Source of the DNA: Vitreoscilla stercoraria DSM 513
Lineage (GTDB): Bacteria; Pseudomonadota; Gammaproteobacteria; Burkholderiales; Neisseriaceae
Direction: 5' to 3'
DNA: 64,000 nucleotides
Assembly (NCBI RefSeq): GCF_000382305.1
Contig: NZ_KB908028.1
Location: 31,125 to 95,124, forward strand
Shown here: positions 1 to 9,805 of the stretch, piece after piece
Numbering within the stretch: position 1 is the stretch's first letter
How the letters are laid out: every line of letters begins with the position of its first letter
The notes under the pieces: generated by a model
Databases searched by the model: none
What the model was told of the DNA's origin: nothing
Seen by the model: the letters and a program-made list of their open reading frames with translations, nothing else
Position numbers and translations under genes: made by a program

Positions 1-329
1 ACATTCGCATACATCTTTTTTATTTTGCATTGCAGCAATTCATTTCAGATAAAATCACAGTAAAAATATTGACTTATATTCTTGCTGTATTTCATCCCAT
101 CGAACGCTTATCACAAGCTGGCTTTCAAAAGCCAATCCAATATGCCATTTTTTTACAACGTTTAAAAACGGCTTCCTTATACTGAAATCACAGCATGCCA
201 AATGAGCCTTATCCCAGCGCGCTATACAGTTGTTTGATACCGCATTGCAGCCACAATATATTCACATTGTATGCAACCTAAATCATCAAACACCCCTCCA
301 TGTTCATTGGCTTGTAGAAAGGATCGATC
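1..329. other. Non-coding left edge upstream of the ATP-grasp operon
   Basis: No convincing gene was seen in either strand. The stretch is AT-rich and presumably carries the promoter of the operon that starts at 330. A ribosome binding site (AGAAAGGA at about 316-323) sits six bases before that start. I could not pick a clear -35/-10 pair or a terminator. Confidence 0.5.
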
Positions 330-1754
330 ATGGTCACACAAGGAACGAGTTTCAACGAAGTGGATGCGCTTAAACGCTCATCCCAACATTTTGAAATGAT
401 GAAAAATTGGCTGGATACTAACAGCCATTTCAAACTCATGACGCTGAACCAACAGGCCTTGTCTGAGTTTCACCGCAAGGGTGTGACCTTTACGGTTTAC
501 AGTGACGCCAAAAATACCGAACGTGTGATTCCTTTTGACATCATTCCACGCATCATTACCCAAGAAGATTGGCGAACATTGGAAAGTGGTTGCAAACAAC
601 GCATCCAAGCCTTAAATGCTTTTTTGCACGATATTTACCATGAACAAAACATCATCAAAGCGGGCATTATGCCAGCTGAGCACATTTTAACCAATGAGTG
701 TTTTGAACCATGGATGGTGAATATTGATTTGCCCAATCCGATTTATGCACACATCAGTGGGATTGATTTGATTCGCAGCGATGATGGGCAATATTACGTT
801 TTAGAAGACAATTTGCGCACGCCATCAGGCATTTCTTATTTACTCGAAAGCCGCCAAATCAGCGAGCATTTATTACCCGAATTGTTTGAAGCATTTGACA
901 TTGCGCCTGTCAAAAATTATCCCAAAATGCTACTGCAAAGTTTGATTGAATGCAGCAACAAACCACAACCGCTCATCGTTTTGTTAACGCCAGGCCGCTA
1001 TAACAGCGCTTATTACGAACATACTTTTTTAGCTCGTGAAATGGGCGTGCCTTTGGTCAACAATTACGATTTGTTTGTCGAAGACAACAAAGTTTTCATG
1101 AAAACCATACTTGGACGTGAACAAGTCGATGTGATTTACCGCCGCTTGGACGATGCTTATTTAGACCCATTGGCGTTTCGACCTGATTCGATGTTGGGCA
1201 TTCCCGGTTTGATGAGCGCGTATCGTACAGGCAATGTGATGATTAGCAATGCCCCCGGCACAGGTATTGCCGATGACAAATCGATTTATCCGTATGTCAA
1301 TGAAATGGTGCGCTTTTATTTGAATGAAGAGCCAATTTTAAAAAATGTGCCTACTTGGCAATGTCGCAAACCCGAAGATTTGGCTTATGTGATGGCTCAT
1401 TTGGCTGAATTGGTCGTCAAAGAAACCCAAGGTTCAGGCGGCTATGGCATGTTGATTGGACCGCATTCGACTACAGAAGAAATCGAAGCTTATCGCCAAC
1501 GTATTTTGGCAGACCCTGCTGGCTTTATTGCCCAACCGACTTTGTCTTTGTCTACTTGTCCCACTTGTGTAGAAGAAGGCATTGCCCCACGCCATATTGA
1601 TTTGCGCCCTTTTGTATTGGCAAGCCCCGAACAAATTCGCATTGTTCCCGGTGGTTTGACCCGTGTGGCGATGCGCAAAAACTCTTTGGTGGTCAATTCC
1701 TCACAAGGCGGTGGTGTCAAAGATACTTGGGTTTTACAAGGAGAAGGCATATGA
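330..1754 (+). CDS. Circularly permuted ATP-grasp ligase (COG2308 type)
   Basis: The 474-residue protein resembles the circularly permuted ATP-grasp family that is predicted to join amino acids or peptides using ATP. I recognise it from the N-terminal region, the stretch around residues 145-175 (SGIDLIRSDDGQYYVLEDN, then TPSGISYLLE), and the C-terminal GSGGYGMLIGP and PRHIDLRPF motifs that are typical of the family. The real substrate is unknown. It opens a four-gene set, overlapping the alpha-E gene by an ATGA and followed by a transglutaminase and an Anbu peptidase. That conserved set is thought to make and process a peptide tag. The start is supported by AGAAAGGA six bases upstream. Confidence 0.9.
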   Translation: MVTQGTSFNEVDALKRSSQHFEMMKNWLDTNSHFKLMTLNQQALSEFHRKGVTFTVYSDAKNTERVIPFDIIPRIITQEDWRTLESGCKQRIQALNAFLHDIYHEQNIIKAGIMPAEHILTNECFEPWMVNIDLPNPIYAHISGIDLIRSDDGQYYVLEDNLRTPSGISYLLESRQISEHLLPELFEAFDIAPVKNYPKMLLQSLIECSNKPQPLIVLLTPGRYNSAYYEHTFLAREMGVPLVNNYDLFVEDNKVFMKTILGREQVDVIYRRLDDAYLDPLAFRPDSMLGIPGLMSAYRTGNVMISNAPGTGIADDKSIYPYVNEMVRFYLNEEPILKNVPTWQCRKPEDLAYVMAHLAELVVKETQGSGGYGMLIGPHSTTEEIEAYRQRILADPAGFIAQPTLSLSTCPTCVEEGIAPRHIDLRPFVLASPEQIRIVPGGLTRVAMRKNSLVVNSSQGGGVKDTWVLQGEGI

Positions 1755-2346
1755 ATTTATTGCTGTCCAATGCGTACAATTTGTATTGGCTTGGGCGTTA
1801 TATGCAACGCACAATCTGTTTGACCGAACGCTTGCGCAACGACCAACAAGCCTCATTATTTCCATTGATGCGCCATGTTGGTTTTCAATCTGCCATTAAT
1901 CCACACAATTTCAATAGTTATATTACCAATGAAGTGTTGCCCAATTATTTAAGCAAGGTCAATGACAATTTTCAGGCCGTTCGTGGTGTGATTGATTATG
2001 AAGCATTTGAATTGTTTCAATTGATGAATCGCTTGAATCAAGCAGGCAGTTTGCAATCGGCTTGTTACCAGTTACAAGCGTGTGAAGCGGCCATGCGCGC
2101 TCACCCTGCTCCCATTTGCACCTATTGGATGCTGGGACATGCTTTGGAAACTTTGGACGAACGATTGCGTTTTGGTCAACCACGTGAAAATGACTTTCGA
2201 GCTTTGGCCGATGCCGTAACCAATTTACCCAATTACACTGCTTGGGAAGCCTTAAAACAACCTGCGCAAGCTTTGGTTTACTTAGCCAATGGGCAAAAGT
2301 TTTACCAATTGACCGAGCAATTGGAAAATATTTTTGAGGACGGATT

Positions 2347-2350
<4 letters not shown>
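1751..2350 (+). CDS. Alpha-E domain protein (COG2307)
   Basis: About 199 residues, mostly helical, beginning MNLLLSNAYNLYWLGRYMQR, which is the family's usual opening. The function of alpha-E proteins is unknown. They are found next to, or fused with, permuted ATP-grasp ligases and transglutaminases, so a role as partner in peptide ligation is inferred. The ATG at 1751 was preferred over upstream in-frame starts. It overlaps the stop of the ligase gene (ATGA), has AAGGAGAAGG just before it, and gives the expected N-terminus. Many family members are nearer 300 residues, so this is a short version. Its stop overlaps the next gene's start, again by ATGA. Confidence 0.85.
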
Positions 2351-3204
<854 letters not shown>

Positions 3205-3213
3205 GGATACATC

Positions 3214-3954
3214 ATGACGTATTGCGTGGCTTTGAATTTACAGGACGGTATGATTTTTGCCAGTGACACCCGCACCAATGCTGGCGTGGATCATATCTCC
3301 ACATTCAAAAAAATGTTTCGTTTTGAACGTGCTGACGAACGGGTGATTTTCATTTTGACTTCGGGCAATTTGGCCACATCGCAAGCGGTCATCGAAGATT
3401 TACAACAAAACATCCACAACCATGTCGACAAACATGTGTTAAATGCACCAACTTTATTCGATGTGGCTCAATTGATTGGTTTGGCAGTCAGCAGCATTGC
3501 CAACAATATGGAACAATTGGGTCACACACAAAATAATGCCATGTTTGGCAGTCATTTTTTAGTGGGTGGTCAAATTCGCGGGCAAGCACCAAAATTGTAT
3601 TACGTTTATCCCGAAGGCAATTTCATCACCGCAACCGAAGACACGCCATTTTTTCAAATTGGTGAAAGCAAATATGGCAAACCGATTTTAGACCGCGCCG
3701 TTCATTACCAAACGCCTTTACAGGACGCTGTTCGAGCGGTTTTGGTATCGTTTGATTCAACCATACGTTCTAATTTATCGGTGGGTTTTCCGATAGATAT
3801 GGTGGTCTATCCCAAAGACAGTTTGTCCATGCCTGAAGGCGCACGCATTGAGCGAGACGAGCCTTACATGAAAAACATCCGCGAACAATGGGGCGATGGC
3901 TTAATCAATTTGTTAAAGCAATTTGACATGCCTCCTGAGCAATATTTGAATTAA
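3214..3954 (+). CDS. Anbu-type proteasome-like peptidase
   Basis: The 246-residue protein belongs to the bacterial Anbu branch of the proteasome/HslV N-terminal-nucleophile hydrolases (COG3484). After removal of the initiator Met, Thr1 would be the nucleophile (MTYCVALNLQDGMIFASDTR). Asp17 (in ASDTR) and Lys32 (in TFKK) match the catalytic positions of proteasome beta subunits. Family members form ring or helical assemblies in the cytoplasm. The gene follows the transglutaminase by nine bases, which fits the known ATP-grasp / alpha-E / transglutaminase / Anbu association. The natural substrate is not established. Confidence 0.92.
   Translation: MTYCVALNLQDGMIFASDTRTNAGVDHISTFKKMFRFERADERVIFILTSGNLATSQAVIEDLQQNIHNHVDKHVLNAPTLFDVAQLIGLAVSSIANNMEQLGHTQNNAMFGSHFLVGGQIRGQAPKLYYVYPEGNFITATEDTPFFQIGESKYGKPILDRAVHYQTPLQDAVRAVLVSFDSTIRSNLSVGFPIDMVVYPKDSLSMPEGARIERDEPYMKNIREQWGDGLINLLKQFDMPPEQYLN
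3717..3728 (-). repeat. DUS-like word inside the Anbu gene
   Basis: Exact reverse copy of GCGTCCTGTAAA. In the gene's frame it encodes part of Leu-Gln-Asp-Ala. Confidence 0.85.
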
Positions 3955-4127
3955 ATCTTGCCCATATAAACAATGTATCTCTGCCAAACTGCCTCACACC
4001 AATCGGTCACCACCATTTTGCTTAGCTTATAAAACCTTAAAACTTTTTTAAAACTACGTTTTAATACATCGTCAGTTTGCATCAACCATTTGACCATCTA
4101 CCAAGCATGTATTTGAACCAAAGCAAG

Positions 4128-4157
4128 CGGCCTGTAAGCATTTAGGCCGTGTTTTTG
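4128..4157 (+). terminator. Hairpin and T-run after the Anbu gene
   Basis: A six-base stem (CGGCCT at 4129 with AGGCCG at 4145) is followed by TGTTTTTG. The left arm is itself a one-base variant of the window's DUS-like word (GCGGCCTGTAA). It probably ends the ATP-grasp operon. Confidence 0.5.
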
Positions 4158-4171
4158 TGATAAAACACGCT

Positions 4172-4915
4172 TTAAAACAATTGATTGACCAAAAGCAAAC
4201 CACCACATCCGAACATCAATGCGTTGATGAGGCGGCGAAATTGTACGTCGTTCAAACGGTGAAACAACCACAAACCAATTTGCGAAAATACCAATGTGAT
4301 GGGCAAAGCCACAGCGAACAATACCAAAGTGTCAGAAGAATAAAATCCTTGGTAAGCGTACAAAGCCATAGCCAAAGCAATGATGACCAAATTATACGGT
4401 CGCAATACGGCACTGACTTGGCTTTTAGGCCATGTTTGCAACGCACACCACATCGTCGGAATCACACCCGACAATGCCGCAGCCCCACCTAACAAACCAC
4501 CAATGAACCCAATCAAAGCATGTGCTGCCGATGGCGACTCTTGACGAAATTGCCACTGCGATGCACACAAACGAAACACACCATACGCCAACATCAACAC
4601 CGCAATCAACAGTTTGAGCATGTCCGCTTGCACCCATTGCAATGACCATGCCCCTAATGGAATGCCAAACAATGCTGGCAACAAAAACCATGGCAAGGCG
4701 TGCGTTCCTTGACGCAAATCGCTGCGAATAGACCACATCGATTGCAAGCCACTGAACACCGACGTTGCCGCTACCAACGCCACCGCTTGCCATGTCGGCA
4801 TCACATACAGCCAAATGCTCAATGACAATAAAGCCGTACCAAAGCCTGCCAAACCACTGATAAACCCACCTGCGGCGGCACCTGCTATCAAAAACGCCAA
4901 CAGCTCAATTGTCAT
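4172..4915 (-). CDS. TauE/SafE-family membrane exporter (TSUP)
   Basis: The 247-residue integral membrane protein has about eight hydrophobic segments and the two-repeat layout of the sulfite exporter TauE/SafE family. The glycine-rich start (AGAAAGGFISGLAGFG) is typical. Members export sulfite, sulfoacetate or other organic anions, and the substrate here cannot be read from sequence. The gene lies 41 bases downstream of a LysR regulator on the same strand, so the two are probably co-transcribed and the regulator may control it. A second, distinct TSUP protein is encoded at 42458. Confidence 0.85.
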   Translation of the reverse strand: MTIELLAFLIAGAAAGGFISGLAGFGTALLSLSIWLYVMPTWQAVALVAATSVFSGLQSMWSIRSDLRQGTHALPWFLLPALFGIPLGAWSLQWVQADMLKLLIAVLMLAYGVFRLCASQWQFRQESPSAAHALIGFIGGLLGGAAALSGVIPTMWCALQTWPKSQVSAVLRPYNLVIIALAMALYAYQGFYSSDTLVLFAVALPITLVFSQIGLWLFHRLNDVQFRRLINALMFGCGGLLLVNQLF

Positions 4916-4956
4916 TATTGCATTTCCATTATGATTTTAAGCGTCCTTCATTCATG

Positions 4957-5832
4957 TCACACATCCGACAACAATTCAATAAAGCGTTTTTGTATCCAAT
5001 GCGCAATTTGGCTCAATTCCCAGCCTTGAAACCACACCATGCGCACCATCAATGGCGGCAAAGTTAAAAACGGACAATCAATTTGTACCAAAGGCTTGCG
5101 GTAATTCTCTTCTTCGGCAATGTGCACGGGTAAAATCGCCCAACCCAAATCGTCTGCCACCATTTCAGCCAAACTGTAAAAACTGTCCGAACGCCAAATT
5201 TTGGGGCTGTAAGCCGCTTCGTTAACATCTTCGGTGTGCATCACCAACTGGCGGTAACGCACCAACTCTTTCTTGCGCTGTGACACTTCGCTTTGCGTTA
5301 ATGGATGGTCTTTAGGAACAAACACACCTTGCGCGACAGAACCAATATGGCGTTGATCGAAATAAGATGGTAATGACCCACGAATAAAATGAAACGCGAT
5401 TTGCGCCCGCCCGTGACGTACATATTGCGCCACTTCGGTTGCCGTGCCATTTAATAAAGTCAATTCTACATCAGGAAAATAATGCCCAATTTCCCGTATC
5501 AAACGCCCACTCACCGAATATGGCAAGGCTTCATCCAATGCCAAAGCCAGCTTGGCATCGCTGCCAAAACTCAAAGAATGAGCGCGTCTGTCCAAAGATT
5601 GCACTTGGCTGAGCAACTCTTGCGCTTCGAGCAATAAAATTTCGCCAGCAGGTGTTAATCTGACTTGACGGCGCGAGCGGTCAAACAAATCCACACCCAA
5701 ATCCGCCTCAAGCAAAGCAATAGCAGTACTGACAGCAGATTGAGCCTTGCCCAAACGTCTTGCTGCCTCGCTGAAAGAACCACTTTCTACAGTGGTCACA
5801 AATTGTTGTAGCTGATCTAATGTCCATCTCAT
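4957..5832 (-). CDS. LysR-family transcriptional regulator
   Basis: The 291-residue protein has an N-terminal winged helix-turn-helix (residues about 5-65, with GSFSEAARRLGKAQSAVSTA as recognition region). A periplasmic-binding-protein-like effector domain follows from about residue 90. It sits upstream of a TSUP exporter on the same strand and divergent from the mdtJI spermidine exporter genes, so either could be its target. The effector is unknown. Its own promoter must lie in the 5833-6003 stretch, where TCTCAT and ATGAGA form a spaced inverted pair that could be an operator. Confidence 0.9.
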   Translation of the reverse strand: MRWTLDQLQQFVTTVESGSFSEAARRLGKAQSAVSTAIALLEADLGVDLFDRSRRQVRLTPAGEILLLEAQELLSQVQSLDRRAHSLSFGSDAKLALALDEALPYSVSGRLIREIGHYFPDVELTLLNGTATEVAQYVRHGRAQIAFHFIRGSLPSYFDQRHIGSVAQGVFVPKDHPLTQSEVSQRKKELVRYRQLVMHTEDVNEAAYSPKIWRSDSFYSLAEMVADDLGWAILPVHIAEEENYRKPLVQIDCPFLTLPPLMVRMVWFQGWELSQIAHWIQKRFIELLSDV

Positions 5833-6276
5833 ATTCTCATACTATCTAAAAATCAGATGGATTCCAATTTTTATAATCTAAAAAAGAATGAGATAATGCA
5901 TTCGTACCACAAAAAATACTCAATATGGGTTAAAAAGGTACAACTTTCAAACCAAATACATTTTAGAAAGGGAAGTAGTCTACTGTGTGATTTCATACAG
6001 TAAATGAAGCAGATTATGATGGTCGCCACTTGCGCCAATTCAAGCGTTGTTTCAGCCTATCTTCACACCCATGGTTTCACCCGCATTGCCCTTGTGAGCA
6101 ATGTCATTTTCACCGGCCAAAACGAGCCATAAATCCTTTTTGTTTTTGCTAAGTACATCGATTCCTATTGGAAACGGCTGCTTTGTTGCGCCTGAATTTT
6201 TCATGCGTCAACAAGCTTACAGGACGCTTTTGCGCCTAAAAACAAGGTATACCAACAAAATAAAAAGGGTAACAAA
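5833..6276. promoter_or_regulatory. Divergent regulatory region between LysR gene and mdtJI
   Basis: This 444-base gap between divergent genes is long for this window. The LysR-proximal part is AT-rich and carries TCTCAT (from about 5835) and ATGAGA (about 5889), an inverted pair compatible with a LysR site. The middle holds a possible 42-codon leader ORF. The distal part has T-runs (about 6137-6149) and a one-mismatch DUS-like word at 6216-6227. A long leader before mdtJ would fit post-transcriptional control by polyamines, but this is inferred. Confidence 0.35.
6004..6132 (+). CDS. Possible leader peptide upstream of mdtJI
   Basis: An open frame of 42 codons starts at 6004, directly after an in-frame TAA. 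ATG codons at 6016 and 6019 are alternative starts. It ends at TAA 6130-6132, 144 bases before mdtJ. The predicted peptide starts MKQIMMVATCANSS and ends VIFTGQNEP. No strong ribosome binding site was seen for any of the starts. In E. coli an upstream ORF (mdtU) is reported to couple mdtJI expression to spermidine, which is why this ORF deserves attention. I cannot recall that peptide well enough to compare it, so the call rests on position and length only. Confidence 0.3.
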   Translation: MKQIMMVATCANSSVVSAYLHTHGFTRIALVSNVIFTGQNEP

Positions 6277-6666
6277 ATGATTTATTGGATTTTTTTAGGT
6301 TTTTCTATTGTCATGGAAGTCGCGGGTGTGTTGTTGATGCAATACGCCGCCAATCACAACAGTTCTTGGGGCATGGCGCTGATGTACGGTTTGATTTGCG
6401 CTTCATACATGTTGTTGTCTGTCGCGGTCAAACGCATTCCTTTGGGTGTCGCTTATGCATTATGGGAAGGCGTGGGCATTGTCTGTATTACGGTATTGAG
6501 CGTGTTCTTGTTTGGTGAATCGATGTCGATTCTAAAAATCGTGGGTTTGGGCTTATTGATGTTGGCGATTTTGTTGTTAAAGTCTGGCACCAGCCCAAAA
6601 AATCCGAGCCTAGAAACAGAAACCGCTTTGGATTTGTCTTTGAAGCACTCGTTGAAAGAAGCTTAA
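6277..6666 (+). CDS. mdtJ: Spermidine exporter subunit MdtJ (SMR family)
   Basis: The 129-residue protein has four membrane helices of the small multidrug resistance family. The region IPLGVAYALWEGVGIV matches MdtJ, and the conserved membrane glutamate near residue 15 (VMEVAG) is present. MdtJ works as a heterodimer with MdtI to export spermidine in E. coli. The partner gene follows after one base, so the two are translated together. The C-terminus carries an extra polar tail of about 25 residues. AAAAAGGG lies a few bases before the start. Confidence 0.88.
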   Translation: MIYWIFLGFSIVMEVAGVLLMQYAANHNSSWGMALMYGLICASYMLLSVAVKRIPLGVAYALWEGVGIVCITVLSVFLFGESMSILKIVGLGLLMLAILLLKSGTSPKNPSLETETALDLSLKHSLKEA

Positions 6667-6667
6667 A

Positions 6668-7000
6668 ATGTTAGAAAATTTCAACATGATGCATTTAATG
6701 TGGTTGTTTGCCGCCATTGGTTTGGAAATCGGTGCCAATATTTTATTGAAGATGTCACAAGGCTTTCGCCGTTGGGGTATCGGCACCGCTGCTATTTTGT
6801 GCGTCATTGCCGCATTTACTTGTTTATCGTTTGCCGTAGCAGGCATTGAATTGTCAGTGGCTTATGCGCTGTGGGGCAGTTTGGGAATTATCATTACCAT
6901 GTTTGTTGGCATTTTCTTGTTCGGACAACGCGTCAACGCCAAAGGCTGGGCTGGCATCAGTATTTTATTGGTAGGTATGTTACTGATTAAATTTGCTTAA
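6668..7000 (+). CDS. mdtI: Spermidine exporter subunit MdtI (SMR family)
   Basis: The 110-residue, four-helix SMR protein contains the MdtI-type stretches FRRWGIGTAAIL, IELSVAYALWGSLGI and LFGQRVNAKGW. It has the membrane glutamate in GLEIGANILLK. It pairs with MdtJ to export spermidine. The paired-gene arrangement with one base between the genes is typical of heterodimeric SMR pumps. A terminator was not evident in the 95 bases before the next gene. Confidence 0.88.
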   Translation: MLENFNMMHLMWLFAAIGLEIGANILLKMSQGFRRWGIGTAAILCVIAAFTCLSFAVAGIELSVAYALWGSLGIIITMFVGIFLFGQRVNAKGWAGISILLVGMLLIKFA

Positions 7001-7095
7001 AACACATTTACAACTCTAATTTACCCACTTGCTATAAGCACTTTAGCTGCTTAGGATGGTCTGCTTACACATCATCCCAATTTGAAAGTGGCAAA

Positions 7096-8385
7096 ATGTT
7101 CTATCAATACATCATTATTGGCGGCGGTGCAGGCGGTTTGGAGTTGGCCGCGCGTTTGGGCAGAAAATTCGGTCGCCAATATGGTCGCGACAAAGTGCTG
7201 CTCATAGACAAAACCGCTTATCACATTTGGAAACCCACTTTACATGAAGTGGCAGTCGGCACGGTCAATCCGCAACAAGAAGGCTTGTATTACAGCGCCT
7301 TAGCAAGGCGCAACCATTTCAGTTTTATGTTGGGCAACGTCATCAAGCTCGATCCTGAAAACAAACAACTGACACTGGCATCTATTTACAGCCATCAAGA
7401 ACAAGATGAGATGATTGTGCCTGAGCGTGTTTTCTCGTTTGAGCGGTGCATTTTGGCTTTGGGCTGCGGCTCCAACTTTTTCAATACTCTCGGTGCAGAA
7501 CAACATGCTTATGTATTGGAAAATGTATATGATGCACAAAATTTCCAAGTTCATCTCCTCAACTTGTTTACCAAGTCGGCTTACTCGCCCAAAAAAGTTT
7601 TGAATGTCAACATCATCGGCGGCGGTGCCACAGGCGTGGAATTGGCAGCAGAATTGACCGAAGCCTATCAAGAAATTTTACAAACTTTTGGTTCGTCCCA
7701 ATATTTTGACATCAACATCCATCTGATAGAATCTGCCCCACGCATTTTGGCAGGTTTGCCCGAGCACGTTTCCGCTCAAGCGACCCATGCTTTGCAACAA
7801 AAAGGCATTAAAGTTTCGGTCTCTACCCGAGCCGAAGAAATCGGGCGGGATTTTGTGCGCACCAATCACGAAACATTGGATTCAGATGTCGTGGTATGGG
7901 CAGCAGGCATCAAAGCCTCGAATAACAACGCTTTGTTTGGTCTGCCCATCAATCGCATCAACCAATTTGAAGTCAATTCACAATTGCAAACCCCGTTTGA
8001 AGGCGTGTATGCGATGGGTGATTGTGCGTCCTGTAAGTGGGATGATGAGCGTTATGTTCCCGCTCGTGCCCAAGCAGCACGCCAACAAGCCATTTATTTG
8101 CACAAATTGCTTTATGCCCACCATCAACAACAAACATTCACAGAGCCATTTGTCTACAAAGATTCGGGTTCTTTGGTGTCTTTGGGCGATAATAAGGGCG
8201 TTGGCAATTTGATGGGCAGTTTGAGTGGTAAAAATTTCTTCATTCAAGGCTTGATTGCGAAATGGATGTACATGTCTTTGCACTTGATGCACCACCAAGC
8301 CATTTTGGGTGCCCCAAAAACCTTATTATTGGCGTTCGCACGCTTGGTACACCGCCGTGTTTCAGGACGCTTGAAACTGCATTAA
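7096..8385 (+). CDS. ndh: Type II NADH dehydrogenase (NDH-2)
   Basis: The 429-residue flavoprotein transfers electrons from NADH to quinone at the inner membrane without pumping protons. An N-terminal FAD-binding Rossmann motif is visible (IIIGGGAGGLELAARLG, residues 5-21). A second Rossmann motif for NADH lies near residue 175 (VNIIGGGATGVELAAEL), and the FAD-contacting GVYAMGDCA is near residue 308. The C-terminal region with the KWMYMSLHLMHH stretch fits the membrane-anchoring part of NDH-2. It is followed 27 bases later by a ferredoxin-NADP reductase gene. Confidence 0.88.
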   Translation: MFYQYIIIGGGAGGLELAARLGRKFGRQYGRDKVLLIDKTAYHIWKPTLHEVAVGTVNPQQEGLYYSALARRNHFSFMLGNVIKLDPENKQLTLASIYSHQEQDEMIVPERVFSFERCILALGCGSNFFNTLGAEQHAYVLENVYDAQNFQVHLLNLFTKSAYSPKKVLNVNIIGGGATGVELAAELTEAYQEILQTFGSSQYFDINIHLIESAPRILAGLPEHVSAQATHALQQKGIKVSVSTRAEEIGRDFVRTNHETLDSDVVVWAAGIKASNNNALFGLPINRINQFEVNSQLQTPFEGVYAMGDCASCKWDDERYVPARAQAARQQAIYLHKLLYAHHQQQTFTEPFVYKDSGSLVSLGDNKGVGNLMGSLSGKNFFIQGLIAKWMYMSLHLMHHQAILGAPKTLLLAFARLVHRRVSGRLKLH

Positions 8386-8412
8386 CCTATTTAGAAAAAC
8401 CGAGATTGTTTT

Positions 8413-9189
8413 ATGAACGCACCTGTAGCCGAAAAATTTACCGAAGAAACCGTTTTGTGGGTCAAACGCCACACGCCCAAATTAATGACTTTTGCCATTA
8501 CCCGTCCTGAAGGTTATCGCTTTAGTGCAGGACAATTTTCACGTTTGGGCTTTCGTGATGGCGAAGGCTTTATTTGGCGTGCTTATTCGATTGTCTCTGC
8601 CGAGTACGATGACACTTTAGAATATTTTGTGGTTTTGATTGAAGACGGTCCGATTTCCGCCAAATTTGCCGTTTTACAAGAAAACGACACCATTTTACTC
8701 GACAAAAATACCACAGGTTTTTTATTGCCTGAACGTTTTGCCGATGGCAAAGATTTGATTATGCTGGCAACTGGCTCAGGCATTGCACCGTTTTTATCGC
8801 AATTGCAGCAAAACGATGTCTACCAACGCTTTGAGCGCATCGCTTTAGTGCATTCGGTTTCGCATGCAGACGAACTGATTTTCAATGAGCGTATCGCCTC
8901 TTGGTCAGAACACCCATTGGTAGAAGATTTTCAAGGTCAATTAAGCTTCGTGCCTGTGTTAACGCGCGACCAAGTCGAAGGCACGCTCCATGCCCGTATT
9001 CCAACCTTACTGAAAAACGGAGATTTGGCGCAACATTTGGGTTGGGAATTTTCTACCGACACGACCCGTTTTATGGTCTGCGGCAATCCTGAGATGGTCA
9101 AAGACACATTTCAAGCTTTGCTAGACATGGGTTTTGCCATGCACCGCAACCGCATTCCCGGTCACATCATCATGGAAAATGGGTTTTAA
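8413..9189 (+). CDS. fpr: Ferredoxin--NADP reductase
   Basis: The 258-residue FAD enzyme exchanges electrons between NADPH and ferredoxin or flavodoxin. The FAD-binding RAYSI motif (WRAYSIVSA), the substrate loop and the NADP-binding GSGIAPFLSQL are all present. The C-terminal MVCGNPEMVKD and the end NRIPGHIIMENGF are typical of the bacterial Fpr subfamily, whose members support Fe-S assembly and oxidative-stress defence. It follows ndh closely, and the next gene begins after one base, so the three are probably one transcript. Confidence 0.9.
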   Translation: MNAPVAEKFTEETVLWVKRHTPKLMTFAITRPEGYRFSAGQFSRLGFRDGEGFIWRAYSIVSAEYDDTLEYFVVLIEDGPISAKFAVLQENDTILLDKNTTGFLLPERFADGKDLIMLATGSGIAPFLSQLQQNDVYQRFERIALVHSVSHADELIFNERIASWSEHPLVEDFQGQLSFVPVLTRDQVEGTLHARIPTLLKNGDLAQHLGWEFSTDTTRFMVCGNPEMVKDTFQALLDMGFAMHRNRIPGHIIMENGF

Positions 9190-9190
9190 C

Positions 9191-9754
9191 ATGAGCAACA
9201 AATTATTCATGGTGTTGTTAGGCGCCACGGTTACAGGACGCTTGATTGAGCAACACGACGTTTTGTTTGCCATAGCAGACGATTTGACCCAATTGATTCC
9301 CACGTTTAAAAACGCTTGGCCGAACGCTTCGGTGCATGTGGATGCTTGGCGCGAAGTGTCGTCTGTACAAGGTCATCGCATTCATCTAAGCGATGTGCCC
9401 AGCGACAACGATTTGAAATTGTATTTTTTCAATTTGGGCGGTTACGTTCAAGGCGATATGGAAGAACACCATCACAAAGCGTTGGTTGTGGCCAACAACC
9501 AAGCGCAAGCCACACAATACATCAAACAATCTGAATTTTACCGAAATCGGGGTTATCAAGGTGCAGAGTCGCACATTGACGACAAATTCGCTGTGGACAT
9601 TGACGATGTACACGTGGTCAATGATTTGATTGCGGGCAATTCACTTTATTTACACATCAGCCAAGAAGCCGATTTACAGGCCGATGATGTGTGGCAAGTT
9701 GGTTATTTGTCGCTGAGCAAACTGGCCAAACGCAAGCCTTCTATTGAGGCATGA
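9191..9754 (+). CDS. DUF1543 family protein
   Basis: About 187 residues, recognised as DUF1543 from the opening (KLFMVLLGATVTGRLIEQHDVLF) and from a second, related stretch near residue 115. The latter suggests an internal duplication. The function is unknown and no catalytic motif stands out. The ATG at 9191 was preferred over an earlier in-frame ATG at 9134 that would overlap fpr deeply. A one-mismatch DUS-like word (9230-9241) encodes the Thr-Gly-Arg near the start. Confidence 0.8.
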   Translation: MSNKLFMVLLGATVTGRLIEQHDVLFAIADDLTQLIPTFKNAWPNASVHVDAWREVSSVQGHRIHLSDVPSDNDLKLYFFNLGGYVQGDMEEHHHKALVVANNQAQATQYIKQSEFYRNRGYQGAESHIDDKFAVDIDDVHVVNDLIAGNSLYLHISQEADLQADDVWQVGYLSLSKLAKRKPSIEA

Positions 9755-9805
9755 TTCTAGGCTGCGGTACAATACACGTTTATTTTGCATTTGGAAGAAC
9801 CTCTC

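Noticed and set aside
4157..4492. Plus-strand open frame of 111 codons over the TSUP gene
   Set aside because: It lies antisense to a clear membrane transporter gene and its sequence has no recognisable protein features.
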